DNA of 25,985 nt from Candidatus Zipacnadia bacterium (GTDB lineage Bacteria > Armatimonadota > Zipacnadia > Zipacnadales > UBA5352): positions 1-25,985 of the forward strand of contig JALGUI010000004.1 of the NCBI GenBank assembly GCA_029820915.1. The letters run 5' to 3'. Below the pieces are notes generated by a model, which was not told the origin of the DNA, ran no database searches, and worked only from the letters and a program-made list of their open reading frames with translations. The position numbers were made by a program, and so were the translations under genes. This document shows positions 1-8,141 of this stretch, piece by piece; positions within the stretch are counted from its first letter, which is position 1; every line of letters starts with the position of its first letter.

Positions 1-73
1 CACCCGCCCTTGTCGTTTCGGCCAGTATACCCCGGGCGTCCGCGGCCGGTGCTCACAACTCGCGCACGGGGCC

Positions 74-99
74 GCCACGGCCCGGAGGGAGGCCGTGGC
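74..99. other. GC-rich stem-loop downstream of the UbiA-family gene
   Basis: A perfect 9-bp inverted repeat (74-82 paired with 91-99, loop 83-90) lies 38-63 nt past the stop codon of the minus-strand UbiA-family gene. Its place fits the 3' end of that transcript, but no T-run follows on either strand, so it is not a canonical intrinsic terminator. Nothing else is supported in bases 1-136. Confidence 0.35.
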
Positions 100-136
100 G
101 CCGCCCGGCACGCGGCGGCGGCCCTCCCCCCCCAGG

Positions 137-1027
137 TCAGACGGCGTTCGGCGCGAAGTACACGATCGCCGCCGCGGTAAGCACGTAAAGCGCCACGTTC
201 GCCAGCAGAGGCTTGTCGGTCAGCAGCGTGCGGTCGGGCGCTCCGCCCTGGCCCTGACGGTGCATCAGGTAGACGTAACGGAAGAGGCCGTAGATCACGA
301 AGGGGATGGTGTACATCAGCTGCGTGCTGCCGATCTGCGCGACGGTGCGGTCGGAGATCGTGTAGAGGCAGTAGGACATCAGCGTCGAGGCGGCGACCAC
401 GGGGATGAGCTGGTCGAGCATCTCGACACTGTACTTGCGCAGGGTCGTGCGATGCCCCGCGGCATCCTCCTCGAGCAGCAGTATCTCGCCCCGGCGCTTG
501 GCCAGCCCCAGAAACAGTGCCAGCAGCAGCGTACAGATCAGCAGCCACGGGGAGATCACGACGCTGATGGCCTCCGCGCCCGCCACGGCGCGCAGCACGA
601 AGCCCCCGGCGATGGCGAACACGTCGAGGATGACGCGCTGCTTGAGGACGTACTGGTAGAGCATCTGCAGCCCGAAGTAGCTCGCGATCACCCCGCCGAG
701 GCCGAAGTTGACGATCAGGGAGCCGCCCAGCCCGACGACCACCAGGATCGCCGCCACCACGGCCGCCAAGTCGGACGACAGCGCGCCCGAGGCGATGGGG
801 CGATCGCACTTTTCCGGGTGCCTGCGGTCCTCCTCGGCGTCCCGCATGTCGTTGATCAGGTACACCGCGCTCGAGACCATGCAGAAGAACACGAATGCCA
901 CGATGGTCTTCAGCACCGCGTCCGGATCGGCCATCCTCTGAGCGAAGATGAGGGCGGCGAACACCAGCAGGTTCTTGGTGTACTGCCACGGCCTCATGCA
1001 TCGAACCAGCGCTGTGAGCGTTTGCAT
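137..1027 (-). CDS. UbiA-family prenyltransferase, decaprenyl-phosphate phosphoribosyltransferase-like
   Basis: Predicted 296-aa polytopic inner-membrane enzyme. The N-terminal RPWQYTKNLLVFAAL segment and the Asp-rich motif NDMRDAEED (about residues 59-67) followed by HPEKCDRPIASG are typical of the UbiA branch that includes Rv3806c. That branch transfers phosphoribose from PRPP to decaprenyl phosphate, the first step to polyprenyl-phospho-ribose or -arabinose. A second cytoplasmic loop has LAKRRGEILLL near residue 175, and about eight hydrophobic segments are visible. The ATG at 1027 was chosen because GGGAGA sits just upstream and the family's N-terminus begins here; the open frame runs far further upstream but that part is antisense-type sequence inside lysS. 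It is the last gene of the run, 44 nt after lysS. No partner epimerase genes (dprE1/E2 type) are in the window, so the final product is unknown. Confidence 0.88.
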   Translation of the reverse strand: MQTLTALVRCMRPWQYTKNLLVFAALIFAQRMADPDAVLKTIVAFVFFCMVSSAVYLINDMRDAEEDRRHPEKCDRPIASGALSSDLAAVVAAILVVVGLGGSLIVNFGLGGVIASYFGLQMLYQYVLKQRVILDVFAIAGGFVLRAVAGAEAISVVISPWLLICTLLLALFLGLAKRRGEILLLEEDAAGHRTTLRKYSVEMLDQLIPVVAASTLMSYCLYTISDRTVAQIGSTQLMYTIPFVIYGLFRYVYLMHRQGQGGAPDRTLLTDKPLLANVALYVLTAAAIVYFAPNAV

Positions 1028-1071
1028 CCTGTTCTCCCGTGAGTGCGGCGTGTGCCCGCGCGCCCGCGCCG

Positions 1072-2541
1072 TCAGTCGCCCTCTCGGGTCTTGAGCAGCG
1101 GGAAGGCGAGGACCTCGCGCATGTTCGGCGCGTCGAGCAGCACCATCGCCAGCCGGTCCACGCCCATGCCCATGCCGCCCGCGGGCGGCATGCCGTGCTC
1201 GAGCGCGGTGACGAAGTCCTCGTCGAGCGGATGCGCCTCGTCGTCGCCCGCCTCCCGCGCGGCCGCCTGCTGCTCGAAGCGCCGCCGCTGATCGATCGGG
1301 TCGTTCAGCTCGCTGAAGGCGTTGCCCATCTCCTCGGTGCCGATGAACAGCTCGAAGCGATAGGCCAGCTCGGGCCGGTCCGGCATGTGCTTGGCGAGCG
1401 GCGAGACGCGGGTCGGGTACTCGATGACGAAGGTCGGCTGGATGAGCTCGGGCTGCACGTAGCGGTCGAAGCACTTGTCGAGCAGCGCGCCCCAGTTGTC
1501 CGCCTCGGCGTCGGCCAGGTCGAGCCCGGCGCAGGCCTCGCGGGCCTCCTCGTCGGTGTCGAGGGCGGCGAAGTCCACTCCGGTGGCGTCGCGGACGGCA
1601 TCCAGCAGCTTGATGCGCTCGAAGGGAGGCGTGACGTCGATCTCGTGCCCGCGGTAGGTGAAGCCCGCGCCGCCGCACACCTCGGCCGCGAGCTCCCCCA
1701 CCAGACCCTCCATCAGCGCCATCATGTCCTGCCAGTCACCGTAGGCCTGGTAGGCTTCGAGCAAGGTGAACTCGGGGTTGTGGCGCGCGTCTACCCCCTC
1801 ATTGCGAAAGCACGGGCCGATCTCGTAGACCTTCTCGAAGCCGCCCACGAGCAGGCGCTTCAGGTACAGCTCGGGCGCGATGCGCAGGTACAGGGTCATA
1901 TCCAGCGCGTTGTGGTGTGTCGTGAAGGGCACGGCGTGTGCGCCGCCGTAGATCGGCTGCAGGATGGGCGTCTGGAACTCCATGAAGCCGCGCTCGGCCA
2001 ACGCCCGGCGCAGCCGCGCGATCATGCGCGAGCGCTTGGCCAGGATCTCGTGTGCGTGGCGGTTCACGATCAGGTCCAGGTAGCGCTGGCGGTAGCGAAT
2101 CTCGGGGTCCCTGAGCCCGTGGAACTTCTCGGGCAGTGGGCGCAGCGCCTTGGCGAGCAGCGTGAACTCGGTCGCCTCCACGCTTGCCTCGCCCGAGCGC
2201 GTCTTCATGAGCGTCCCACGCACGCCGACGATGTCGCCGATGTCCAGGTCCAGGAAGTGCGCGAAGCGCTCCTCGCCGAGGGTGTTCTGGCGCATGAAGA
2301 GCTGCACGCCGCCCGACTCATCGGCCAGGTCGGCGAAGGCCGACTTGCCGTGCTCGCGCACGGCCGTGAGGCGTCCCGCGACGGCAACGGTCTGCCCCTG
2401 GAGGTCGTCGAAGCACTCCTGCAGCTCGGCGGCGGCGTGCGTGCGCTCGTAGCCGGTGCGCGCGAAGGGGTCGTCGCCCCGCTCGCGCATGGCCTGGAGC
2501 TTCCCCAGCCGCACGTCGCGCTGGTTGGTCGGTTCGCTCAC
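1072..2541 (-). CDS. lysS: Lysyl-tRNA synthetase, class II
   Basis: Predicted 489-aa cytoplasmic enzyme that charges tRNA-Lys using ATP and lysine. Residues about 50-135 form the OB-fold anticodon-binding domain (TVAVAGRLTAVREHGKSAFADL). The class II catalytic core follows, with the LysRS signature around GGAHAVPFTTHHNALD (199-214), motif 2 as FRNEGVDARHNPEF (about 245-258), and motif 3 as GMGMGVDRLAMVLL near the C-terminus. Length is normal for bacterial LysRS. The start is GTG at 2541, preceded by AGAGG at suitable spacing; no ATG lies closer to the family's N-terminus. It lies 43 nt downstream of the AAR-like dehydrogenase and probably belongs to the same transcript. Nothing appears missing or broken. 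Confidence 0.98.
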   Translation of the reverse strand: MSEPTNQRDVRLGKLQAMRERGDDPFARTGYERTHAAAELQECFDDLQGQTVAVAGRLTAVREHGKSAFADLADESGGVQLFMRQNTLGEERFAHFLDLDIGDIVGVRGTLMKTRSGEASVEATEFTLLAKALRPLPEKFHGLRDPEIRYRQRYLDLIVNRHAHEILAKRSRMIARLRRALAERGFMEFQTPILQPIYGGAHAVPFTTHHNALDMTLYLRIAPELYLKRLLVGGFEKVYEIGPCFRNEGVDARHNPEFTLLEAYQAYGDWQDMMALMEGLVGELAAEVCGGAGFTYRGHEIDVTPPFERIKLLDAVRDATGVDFAALDTDEEAREACAGLDLADAEADNWGALLDKCFDRYVQPELIQPTFVIEYPTRVSPLAKHMPDRPELAYRFELFIGTEEMGNAFSELNDPIDQRRRFEQQAAAREAGDDEAHPLDEDFVTALEHGMPPAGGMGMGVDRLAMVLLDAPNMREVLAFPLLKTREGD

Positions 2542-2584
2542 GGAATCGCACCTCTTCGTCGGTGGTCTCGACCGGCGGATGGCC

Positions 2585-3664
2585 TCATGCGGGGGCCGCG
2601 CGCCGGCGCGCCCGCTCCTTGATCCGCGCGATGGTCTCCGGCTCGACCGCGCGCTCGAAGCTGCGGAGGCCCGCCAGCCCGAAGCCGTGCCTGTCGGCCA
2701 GGGCCGCGATCTCGCGCACGCGTTCGAGCTCCAGCCGCTTGCCGAGCGAGTAGTCCTCGGCCCGTCCCTCCAGCGCCAGGATCATCGTCTCAGCCATGCA
2801 CGCGTAGGCGACGCCGGGTGGGAAGCCGAAGTCGAAGTTGAACTGCACATCGCCGGGGATGGCGACGGCGCCACCCTCGATGACCAGCACGTCGTCGCGC
2901 TCGCGGGCCACGCGCGCCGACACGTCGCGCGGGCGGGCCACGTCGCAGACCACGGCGCCCGGGCGCAGCATCTCGGGCTCGATGACGGCGTCCAGCGCGC
3001 TGGTGACCGTCACGACCAGGTCCGCCTGCGGCACGGACTCCGCGGCGCTGATGCTGATCTCGACCTGGGCGCCGGAGCCGGACAGCTCGGCGGCGACCTC
3101 CTCGAGCGCCTCGACGCGGCGTCCGATGAGCACGATGCGCGGCACCCGTTGTGCCAGCAGGTGCGCGCACACGCGGCCGATCGAGCCACTGGCCCCCAAC
3201 ACCGCGACGGTGGACGCGGCGGGGTCGATCTCCATGACTTCGGCGGCGCGCAGCGTACCCTCGATGGCCGTGGCCACCGTGTAGCTGTTGCCGGTGGTGA
3301 CGGCGATGTCCACCTGTTCGGCGACCTCGATGCCACCGTTGCCCACCACGGCGGTGAAGGCGCCGAGGCCGACGATATCCGCGCCGAGGTCTTCGGCGAC
3401 CCGCGCCGCCTCGACGACCTTGGCGACCGAGTGCGCCGGATCACCCTCGACGAGCTGCCGCGAGCTCAGCGGACAGCCGACGAACCAGCCCTCGGTCTCG
3501 GCACCGGTGGCGGAGCGCACGCCGGTGATGCGGCTGACTGTCTTCGCGGCCGTGCGGGCCATGACGTACTCGACCAGGCTGTCGGGCAGGAGGCGCGCGA
3601 TCGGGTACTTCCGGGCGACGTCATCGGGCACAACCGGATGGACGATGAAGGCGAAGCGGGTCAC
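2585..3664 (-). CDS. Acyl-ACP reductase-like / shikimate dehydrogenase-like NAD(P)-dependent protein
   Basis: Predicted 359-aa soluble protein. It has a Rossmann dinucleotide site VLGASGSIGRV (155-165) and blocks recalled from the cyanobacterial long-chain acyl-ACP reductase (AAR) family: GLGAFTAVVGNGG (99-111), TTGNSYTVATAIEG (123-136), and YACMAETMILALEG (287-300). The Cys of this last block (C289) aligns with the catalytic Cys of AAR, which carries the thioester intermediate. The same family in Firmicutes is often labelled shikimate or quinate dehydrogenase, but I do not see the usual AroE substrate motifs. Oxidation or reduction of a thioester-bound acyl group is therefore an inference. 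The start is GTG at 3664, overlapping the TGA stop of the upstream 308-aa partner (GTGA), so the two are translationally coupled. lysS follows 43 nt later. Confidence 0.8.
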   Translation of the reverse strand: MTRFAFIVHPVVPDDVARKYPIARLLPDSLVEYVMARTAAKTVSRITGVRSATGAETEGWFVGCPLSSRQLVEGDPAHSVAKVVEAARVAEDLGADIVGLGAFTAVVGNGGIEVAEQVDIAVTTGNSYTVATAIEGTLRAAEVMEIDPAASTVAVLGASGSIGRVCAHLLAQRVPRIVLIGRRVEALEEVAAELSGSGAQVEISISAAESVPQADLVVTVTSALDAVIEPEMLRPGAVVCDVARPRDVSARVARERDDVLVIEGGAVAIPGDVQFNFDFGFPPGVAYACMAETMILALEGRAEDYSLGKRLELERVREIAALADRHGFGLAGLRSFERAVEPETIARIKERARRRAAPA

Positions 3665-4587
3665 GTAGTCTGCTCCTCGTCGGCCGGCGTCAGCTCGCGC
3701 ACGGTGGGCTCCCAGCCCAGCGCGTCGGCGACCCCGACGTAGTCCTCGGGCGTTATCTCCGTCAGCGGCTTGTCGAGCAGGCAGACGAAGAGGCCTTCCA
3801 TCACGTTGGTGGCGAAGGTCCGCCCGGCGATGACCGGCGTGCTGGTGACCAGCAGCCTCACGCCGCGCCGCCGCAGCTCCTCGACGTCCCCCTCGGTCGT
3901 GCTGTTAGTGACGATCACCTTGCCGGACAGATCATCGGGCATGTGCCGCCGGATGAACAGGAAGTCGCCCGCGATCACGTCCGCCCACTCGTACCACCGT
4001 GTGTACTTCGAGACGATCTCGTCCTGCTTCTCCCCGGTCGGGTAGAGCCACTTGAAGGGAAGCCGCCCGACGATCGGAAGCAGCAGGCGGCCCACGGTCT
4101 GCAGCCCGCGCAGTGAGTGCAGCGCTAAGGGCAGCCCGAGGTTGAACATGAGGTCGCCGAATACTACGTGCGCGCTCATCTCGTCGAGCGTCTCGGCCAT
4201 CCCGAAGCGGTCGATGCCGCACACCAGGAGCACCTTCGCGCCGGCGAAGTCCACGATGCCGCGCTCCTGCAGCCAGTGCAGCGTGAGACGCTCGAGCGTG
4301 TCCTTGAGCCCCGCACCGTCCACCAGCGGCGTGCGCGTGACCCCGCGCGTGAGTCTGCCGATCTCGCGGAAGGGGTAGTACCGCCCCGCGCAATGCAGGC
4401 CCAGGTTCGTGCCGCCCACGCACAGGCAGTCCACCACGCCGTCGTTGGCGGTCATGAGTCGCTCGAAGCGCTCCAGCGAGCCGTCGGTGCCGCGGCGCTC
4501 GAGCAGGAACCGCCGGCCGAGCAGCTCGACCTCGGCGGTGCTGTCACGACTCGACGATCCCAGGCTGATGCTCAGCACGTGCTTCAT
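3661..4587 (-). CDS. Conserved protein of the 'quinate 5-dehydrogenase' annotation family
   Basis: Predicted 308-aa soluble protein. I recognise the family only by its common database label, 'quinate 5-dehydrogenase'; I cannot see a classical nucleotide-binding fingerprint that would justify the name. Conspicuous blocks are SISLGSSSRD (6-15), VGGTNLGL (57-64), TPLVDGAGLKDTLER (86-100), LYPTGEKQDE (181-190) and STPVIAGRTFATNVMEG (249-265). These look like ligand-binding loops. It is sandwiched by 4-nt overlaps: its ATG overlaps the dusB stop (ATGA) and its TGA overlaps the GTG start of the AAR-like reductase. Such coupling suggests that it and the reductase work as a pair, perhaps on the same substrate or in one complex. 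The chemistry is unknown. Confidence 0.75.
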   Translation of the reverse strand: MKHVLSISLGSSSRDSTAEVELLGRRFLLERRGTDGSLERFERLMTANDGVVDCLCVGGTNLGLHCAGRYYPFREIGRLTRGVTRTPLVDGAGLKDTLERLTLHWLQERGIVDFAGAKVLLVCGIDRFGMAETLDEMSAHVVFGDLMFNLGLPLALHSLRGLQTVGRLLLPIVGRLPFKWLYPTGEKQDEIVSKYTRWYEWADVIAGDFLFIRRHMPDDLSGKVIVTNSTTEGDVEELRRRGVRLLVTSTPVIAGRTFATNVMEGLFVCLLDKPLTEITPEDYVGVADALGWEPTVRELTPADEEQTT

Positions 4588-5615
4588 GTCTCGTTACGTC
4601 CTCGCCGGCAGGTCGTGCCCTCGCACACCGCGCCGTCCGCCTCATCCTCGGCACTGAGATCCGCCACGTGGCTTTCGACCAGGCGCCGCAGGTCGTCGAG
4701 CGTCGAGACCCGGTTCACCCGGCCGCGGAAGCTGCGCGCGTTGGGCAGCCCCCGCACGTAGTGGTGCATCTGGGCGCGCATCTCGTGGATCGCGATGCGC
4801 TCCTCGCAATCGCGCGCCAGCATCTGCGCGTGCAGCAACGCGATGCCCAGGCGCTGCGCGGGCGACGGATCGGGCGGGATCGGCTCGCCGCGCACCGCGG
4901 CCGCCGCCTGCCCGAACACCCACGGCCGCCCCCACGCCCCGCGCGCGATCATCACGGCGGCGCAGCCGGTCTCGCGCATCATGCGCGGCGCGTCGGCCGG
5001 GCCGGCGACGTCGCCGTTGCCGATGACCGGCACGTCCAGCGCCTCGACGAGGCGCGCGATGTGTCGCCAGTCGGCCCACCCGCCAAATCCCGCGGACGCG
5101 GTGCGGGCGTGGATGGCGACGGCCGCGGCGCCCGCGTCCCGCAGCCGGCGCGCCAGGGCCACGTAGCCGTCATCGCCCGCGACCAGCCCGGCGCGGATCT
5201 TGACCGTGACCGGAACCGCCGACACCGACGCTGCAGCCGCGGTCACGGCCGCCGCACGCTCAGGGCGGCCCATCAGGGCGACCCCCGCGTCGTTGCGGCG
5301 GACCTTGGACACCGAGCAGCCCATGTTGATGTCAATGATGTCCGCGCCGGCCTCCTCGACCGCCGACACGGCGTCGGCCATGATCTCCGGCTCCGAGCCG
5401 AAGAGCTGGATCGAGACCGGGCGCTCGCCCTCGAAGGTGCGCAGCATCCGCAGCGTGCGATCGCTGTCGTGGACGATGGCATTGATCGACACCATCTCAC
5501 TGTACACGAGGCCCGCGCCCCCGCGCCGGCACAGCAGCCGGTAGACGCGGTTGGTGGTGCCGGCCATCGGCCCCAGCACCAGGGGCGGGTCCACGACGAC
5601 GTCACCGATGCGCAT
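4584..5615 (-). CDS. dusB: tRNA-dihydrouridine synthase, DusB type
   Basis: FMN-dependent TIM-barrel enzyme that reduces specific uridines in the tRNA D-loop. Visible family features are LGPMAGTTNRVYR near the N-terminus, the catalytic Cys region DINMGCSVSKVRRNDAG (Cys at about residue 100), FMN-phosphate region VKIRAG, HARTASAGFGGWADW in the middle, and VIGNGDV plus MIARGAWGRPWVF. The C-terminal helical tRNA-binding part (about 250-320) is present. The usual NxGCP reads NMGCS, a minor change next to the catalytic Cys. Two starts are possible, GTG at 5618 or ATG at 5615; both overlap the coaX stop (GTGATG), so translation is coupled. I use the ATG. About 343 aa, a normal length. Confidence 0.95.
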   Translation of the reverse strand: MRIGDVVVDPPLVLGPMAGTTNRVYRLLCRRGGAGLVYSEMVSINAIVHDSDRTLRMLRTFEGERPVSIQLFGSEPEIMADAVSAVEEAGADIIDINMGCSVSKVRRNDAGVALMGRPERAAAVTAAAASVSAVPVTVKIRAGLVAGDDGYVALARRLRDAGAAAVAIHARTASAGFGGWADWRHIARLVEALDVPVIGNGDVAGPADAPRMMRETGCAAVMIARGAWGRPWVFGQAAAAVRGEPIPPDPSPAQRLGIALLHAQMLARDCEERIAIHEMRAQMHHYVRGLPNARSFRGRVNRVSTLDDLRRLVESHVADLSAEDEADGAVCEGTTCRRGRNET

Positions 5616-6418
5616 CACTGCCGACAGGTCCCCGGCTCCCGCTCACGCTCGTCAACGGCTCGCAGCCCTTCGAGGACCAGCAGGGGCTCGACGCGGTCGA
5701 ACCGCGCCCCGGCCACCTGCGCCGGCTCGACGTCGCCGCCGGTGGCGACGACCGGCGCCGGGCCCACCTGCTCGCGCATGCCGGCGATCAGCGCCTCGAT
5801 CGTGCCTCGCAGCGTCGCCTGCAGTCCGGCGGCCAGGTTCTCTACCGTCGAATGCCCGACCACCGACGCCGCCTCCCCCTGGCGGAGCAGCGCCAGGGCG
5901 AGCGTCACCGGTCCGCTCAGGTGCGGCACGGCCGCGACGATGCCCGTCACCTGGGGCTCAAGCCCGGCGGCGATGGCCCCGCCGACCAGCACGCCCGCGT
6001 CGTCGAGCGCCTGCGCCGTCATACAGGTGCCGAGCGTCAGCACGATCACCGGCACGCCGTACAGCGCGCGTGCCCCCTCAGCCGCCGCCAGCCGATCCTG
6101 GCCGATCTCGGACGGATCGCGGTAATCGACCTCGATGTGCGTATGCAGGTCGCGGCCCAGCAGGGCGACATCCGCCCCGGTCACCTGCGACAGCAGCTCG
6201 CCGGCCGCCTCGGCCAGCGACGGGCGGCTGCTCACCAGCGCCGCGCGCTCGCACGCGGCCGGGTCGAGCCCGGCTTCGCCCAGCGCGGCTTCGAGCGCCG
6301 CCGCGTCGAGATGCTCGATGGGCAGCCTGCCCTCGGCCGCCCAACGCTCGCCGGCGCGCGCCGCCCACTTGAGCGCCGAGTTGCCGGCGTCCGCATAGAG
6401 TCGCCACGCGATCGTCAT
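5615..6418 (-). CDS. coaX: Type III pantothenate kinase-like protein
   Basis: Predicted 267-aa ASKHA-fold cytoplasmic protein; the family phosphorylates pantothenate in the first step of coenzyme A synthesis. Seen: DAGNSALKW (10-18, phosphate-1 motif DxGN), YRDPSEIGQDRLAAAEGA (99-116, the conserved 'P..lG.DR..N' block), LTLGTCMT (127-134) with VGGAIAAGL (145-153), GHSTVENLAAGL, and ATGGD near the C-terminus. The odd point is LTLGT: the family normally has DxGTA here with Asp as the catalytic base, and this protein has Thr (residue 128). It may be a divergent active enzyme or a pseudo-kinase. ATG at 6418 overlaps the stop of the phosphoesterase (ATGA), and the stop overlaps dusB. The longer open frame upstream to 6598 is within the phosphoesterase and is rejected. 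Confidence 0.88.
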   Translation of the reverse strand: MTIAWRLYADAGNSALKWAARAGERWAAEGRLPIEHLDAAALEAALGEAGLDPAACERAALVSSRPSLAEAAGELLSQVTGADVALLGRDLHTHIEVDYRDPSEIGQDRLAAAEGARALYGVPVIVLTLGTCMTAQALDDAGVLVGGAIAAGLEPQVTGIVAAVPHLSGPVTLALALLRQGEAASVVGHSTVENLAAGLQATLRGTIEALIAGMREQVGPAPVVATGGDVEPAQVAGARFDRVEPLLVLEGLRAVDEREREPGTCRQ

Positions 6419-7140
6419 GTCAGGTCCACGATGCGCGCCTCGATCTCGTTCCGCCCGTCCGCTCCGCGCCCGAGCCTGATGACCGCCGCGCTGCGCGCGT
6501 GATCGCCCGGGTGCGAGATCATCGTCGGTCCGGGCCCCACCTGCCGGCCGTCCCGAGCATGGTCGTGCCCGCCCAGGATGGCATCGATCTCGGGGCACAA
6601 CTCCGCCAGCGCCAAGTCGTCCTCCATCCCGCGGTGGCTGAGCGCGACCAGCCAGTCGGCGTCGTCACGAAGCGCCCGGACGGCCTCGCGGGCCGCGCCT
6701 TCCCAGGCGATGAAGCGCAGGTCCGAGAAGCGCTCGGGGAGACTCCCCGGCCGGATCATGGTCGGCGTCAGGCCGAACACGCCCACCCTCTCGGAGCCCG
6801 AGCGCAGGACGGTCCAGCGCACCACGTGCCCCAGATCGCCGCGCAGCGCAAGCACGTTGGCGCTCAGCACCGGGAAGGCCGCCCACCGGGTCTTGCGCAG
6901 CAGCCCGGACTTGCGGAAGAAGAACTCCCGGTTGCCCATGGCCATGGCATGGTACCCGGCCGCGTTCATCAGGTCCAGGACCGGCTCGCGCGGCCGCACG
7001 TAGATGTTGCCGGCGCCGATGGCATCGCCGCTGTCGAGCAGCAGCGCCCCGCTGCGCTGGCGCAGGAAGCCCAGCGCCTCGGCTCCTTGCCGGTCGAGGC
7101 GGCCGTGCAGGTCGGATGTATGAATGATTGTCAGCGCCAT
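6415..7140 (-). CDS. Calcineurin-like metallophosphoesterase (5'-nucleotidase N-domain type)
   Basis: Predicted 241-aa protein containing only the catalytic metallophosphoesterase domain. Metal-ligand motifs in order: SDLHG (D10, H12), LDSGD (D36, D39), GNRE (70-72), ALSHRG (about 170) and GGHDH (about 190-194). This matches the UshA/YfkN 5'-nucleotidase catalytic lobe, but there is no signal peptide and no C-terminal substrate domain (UshA is about 550 aa), so it should be cytoplasmic with unknown phosphoester substrate. The catalytic His of the GNHE motif is replaced by Arg (residue 71), which in related enzymes would be expected to weaken leaving-group protonation or transition-state binding. 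It begins 10 nt after kdsD and overlaps coaX by 4 nt. Confidence 0.88.
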   Translation of the reverse strand: MALTIIHTSDLHGRLDRQGAEALGFLRQRSGALLLDSGDAIGAGNIYVRPREPVLDLMNAAGYHAMAMGNREFFFRKSGLLRKTRWAAFPVLSANVLALRGDLGHVVRWTVLRSGSERVGVFGLTPTMIRPGSLPERFSDLRFIAWEGAAREAVRALRDDADWLVALSHRGMEDDLALAELCPEIDAILGGHDHARDGRQVGPGPTMISHPGDHARSAAVIRLGRGADGRNEIEARIVDLT

Positions 7141-7150
7141 GGCCCCGGCA

Positions 7151-8137
7151 TCACACCAGGCCGGCCTTCATCAGGTCCTGGACATCGAGCATGCCGACGG
7201 CGCCGCCGTCAGCATCGACCACGGGCACGTTGTCGAACTCCCGCTCGTCCATGAGGTTGACGACCTCGATGGCGAGCGTACCCACCGGGACGGCGGTCGG
7301 GCGCTTCGTCATGACCTCGGACATCGCGCGCGACATGACGGCGTTGCGGTCGGTCTCCTTCTGCATCAGCCGGCGGAAGTCGCCGTCGGTGAACAGCCCG
7401 CGCAGCACCCCGTCGTCGTCAACGATGGCGACCGCGCCGCGCACGGCCGCGTTGGTCATGGCCAGCAGCGCCTCCTCGACCGTGGCGTCCAGGCTCAGCG
7501 TCGGGTTGTCGGCGCCGCCATGCATGATGTCCTCGACGCGCAGCAGCACGCGCTTGCCGAGCTGGCCGCCGGGGTGGGTGGCGCCGAAGTCCTGCACGGA
7601 GAAGCCGCGCGCGCCCATCAGGGCCATGGCCAGCGCATCGCCCAGCGCGAGTTCGGCGATGGCGCTGGAGGTGGGCGCCAGGTTCAGCGGGCATGCCTCG
7701 CGCTCGACCGAGGCGTCGAGCACCACGTCGGCGGCGCGCCCCACCGTGGAGTCGCGCCTGCCGCAGATGGCGATGATCGCCGCCCCGCGCCGCTTGATGA
7801 TGGGAAGCAGGCGCACGATCTCCTCGGTCTCGCCGCTGTTGGTGATGAGGATGGCGATATCGTCCCGGCTGAGCATCCCCAGGTCGCCGTGCACGGCCTC
7901 GGCCGCGTGCATGAAGTAGGCGAGGGTCCCCGTGCTGGCGAGGGTGCCGCTGAGCTTGCGGCCGACGTCCCCGGACTTGCCGATCCCGCACACGATGGCC
8001 CGGCCGTGCATCGCCAGCAGCACCTCGACGGCCCGCACGAAGTCATCGCCAAGCCGCTCCGCCACGCACTCGACAGCCCGGCTCTCGATCCCCAGTGTCT
8101 CGCGCGCCTGCGCCAGTACCGCCGCCTTGTCGATCAT
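7151..8137 (-). CDS. kdsD: D-arabinose-5-phosphate isomerase (SIS + CBS pair)
   Basis: Predicted 328-aa cytoplasmic enzyme that interconverts D-ribulose 5-phosphate and D-arabinose 5-phosphate, the entry step to Kdo. An SIS domain spans about 35-180, with VCGIGKSGDVGRK (49-61), TLAYFMHAAEAVHGDLGML (71-89) and ITNSGETEEI (98-107). Two CBS domains fill about 200-325, beginning with VEDIMHGG and MSEVMTKRPTAVPVG. Length and domain order match KdsD/KpsF/GutQ. It starts 4 nt after the kdsA stop, and together with kdsA and kdsB completes a contiguous route from Ru5P to CMP-Kdo except for the Kdo-8-phosphate phosphatase step (KdsC), for which I see no gene here. Confidence 0.96.
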   Translation of the reverse strand: MIDKAAVLAQARETLGIESRAVECVAERLGDDFVRAVEVLLAMHGRAIVCGIGKSGDVGRKLSGTLASTGTLAYFMHAAEAVHGDLGMLSRDDIAILITNSGETEEIVRLLPIIKRRGAAIIAICGRRDSTVGRAADVVLDASVEREACPLNLAPTSSAIAELALGDALAMALMGARGFSVQDFGATHPGGQLGKRVLLRVEDIMHGGADNPTLSLDATVEEALLAMTNAAVRGAVAIVDDDGVLRGLFTDGDFRRLMQKETDRNAVMSRAMSEVMTKRPTAVPVGTLAIEVVNLMDEREFDNVPVVDADGGAVGMLDVQDLMKAGLV

Positions 8138-8141
8138 GGCA

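Noticed and set aside
24..29. TATACT on the minus strand near the left edge as a promoter for a gene beyond the window
   Set aside because: No -35 hexamer at suitable spacing and no target gene visible.
1039..2622. Plus-strand open frame of 527 codons
   Set aside because: Antisense to lysS over its full length; no recognisable domain.
4668..6125. Plus-strand open frame of 485 codons
   Set aside because: Antisense to dusB and coaX, whose families and overlaps are clear; composition is shadow-like.
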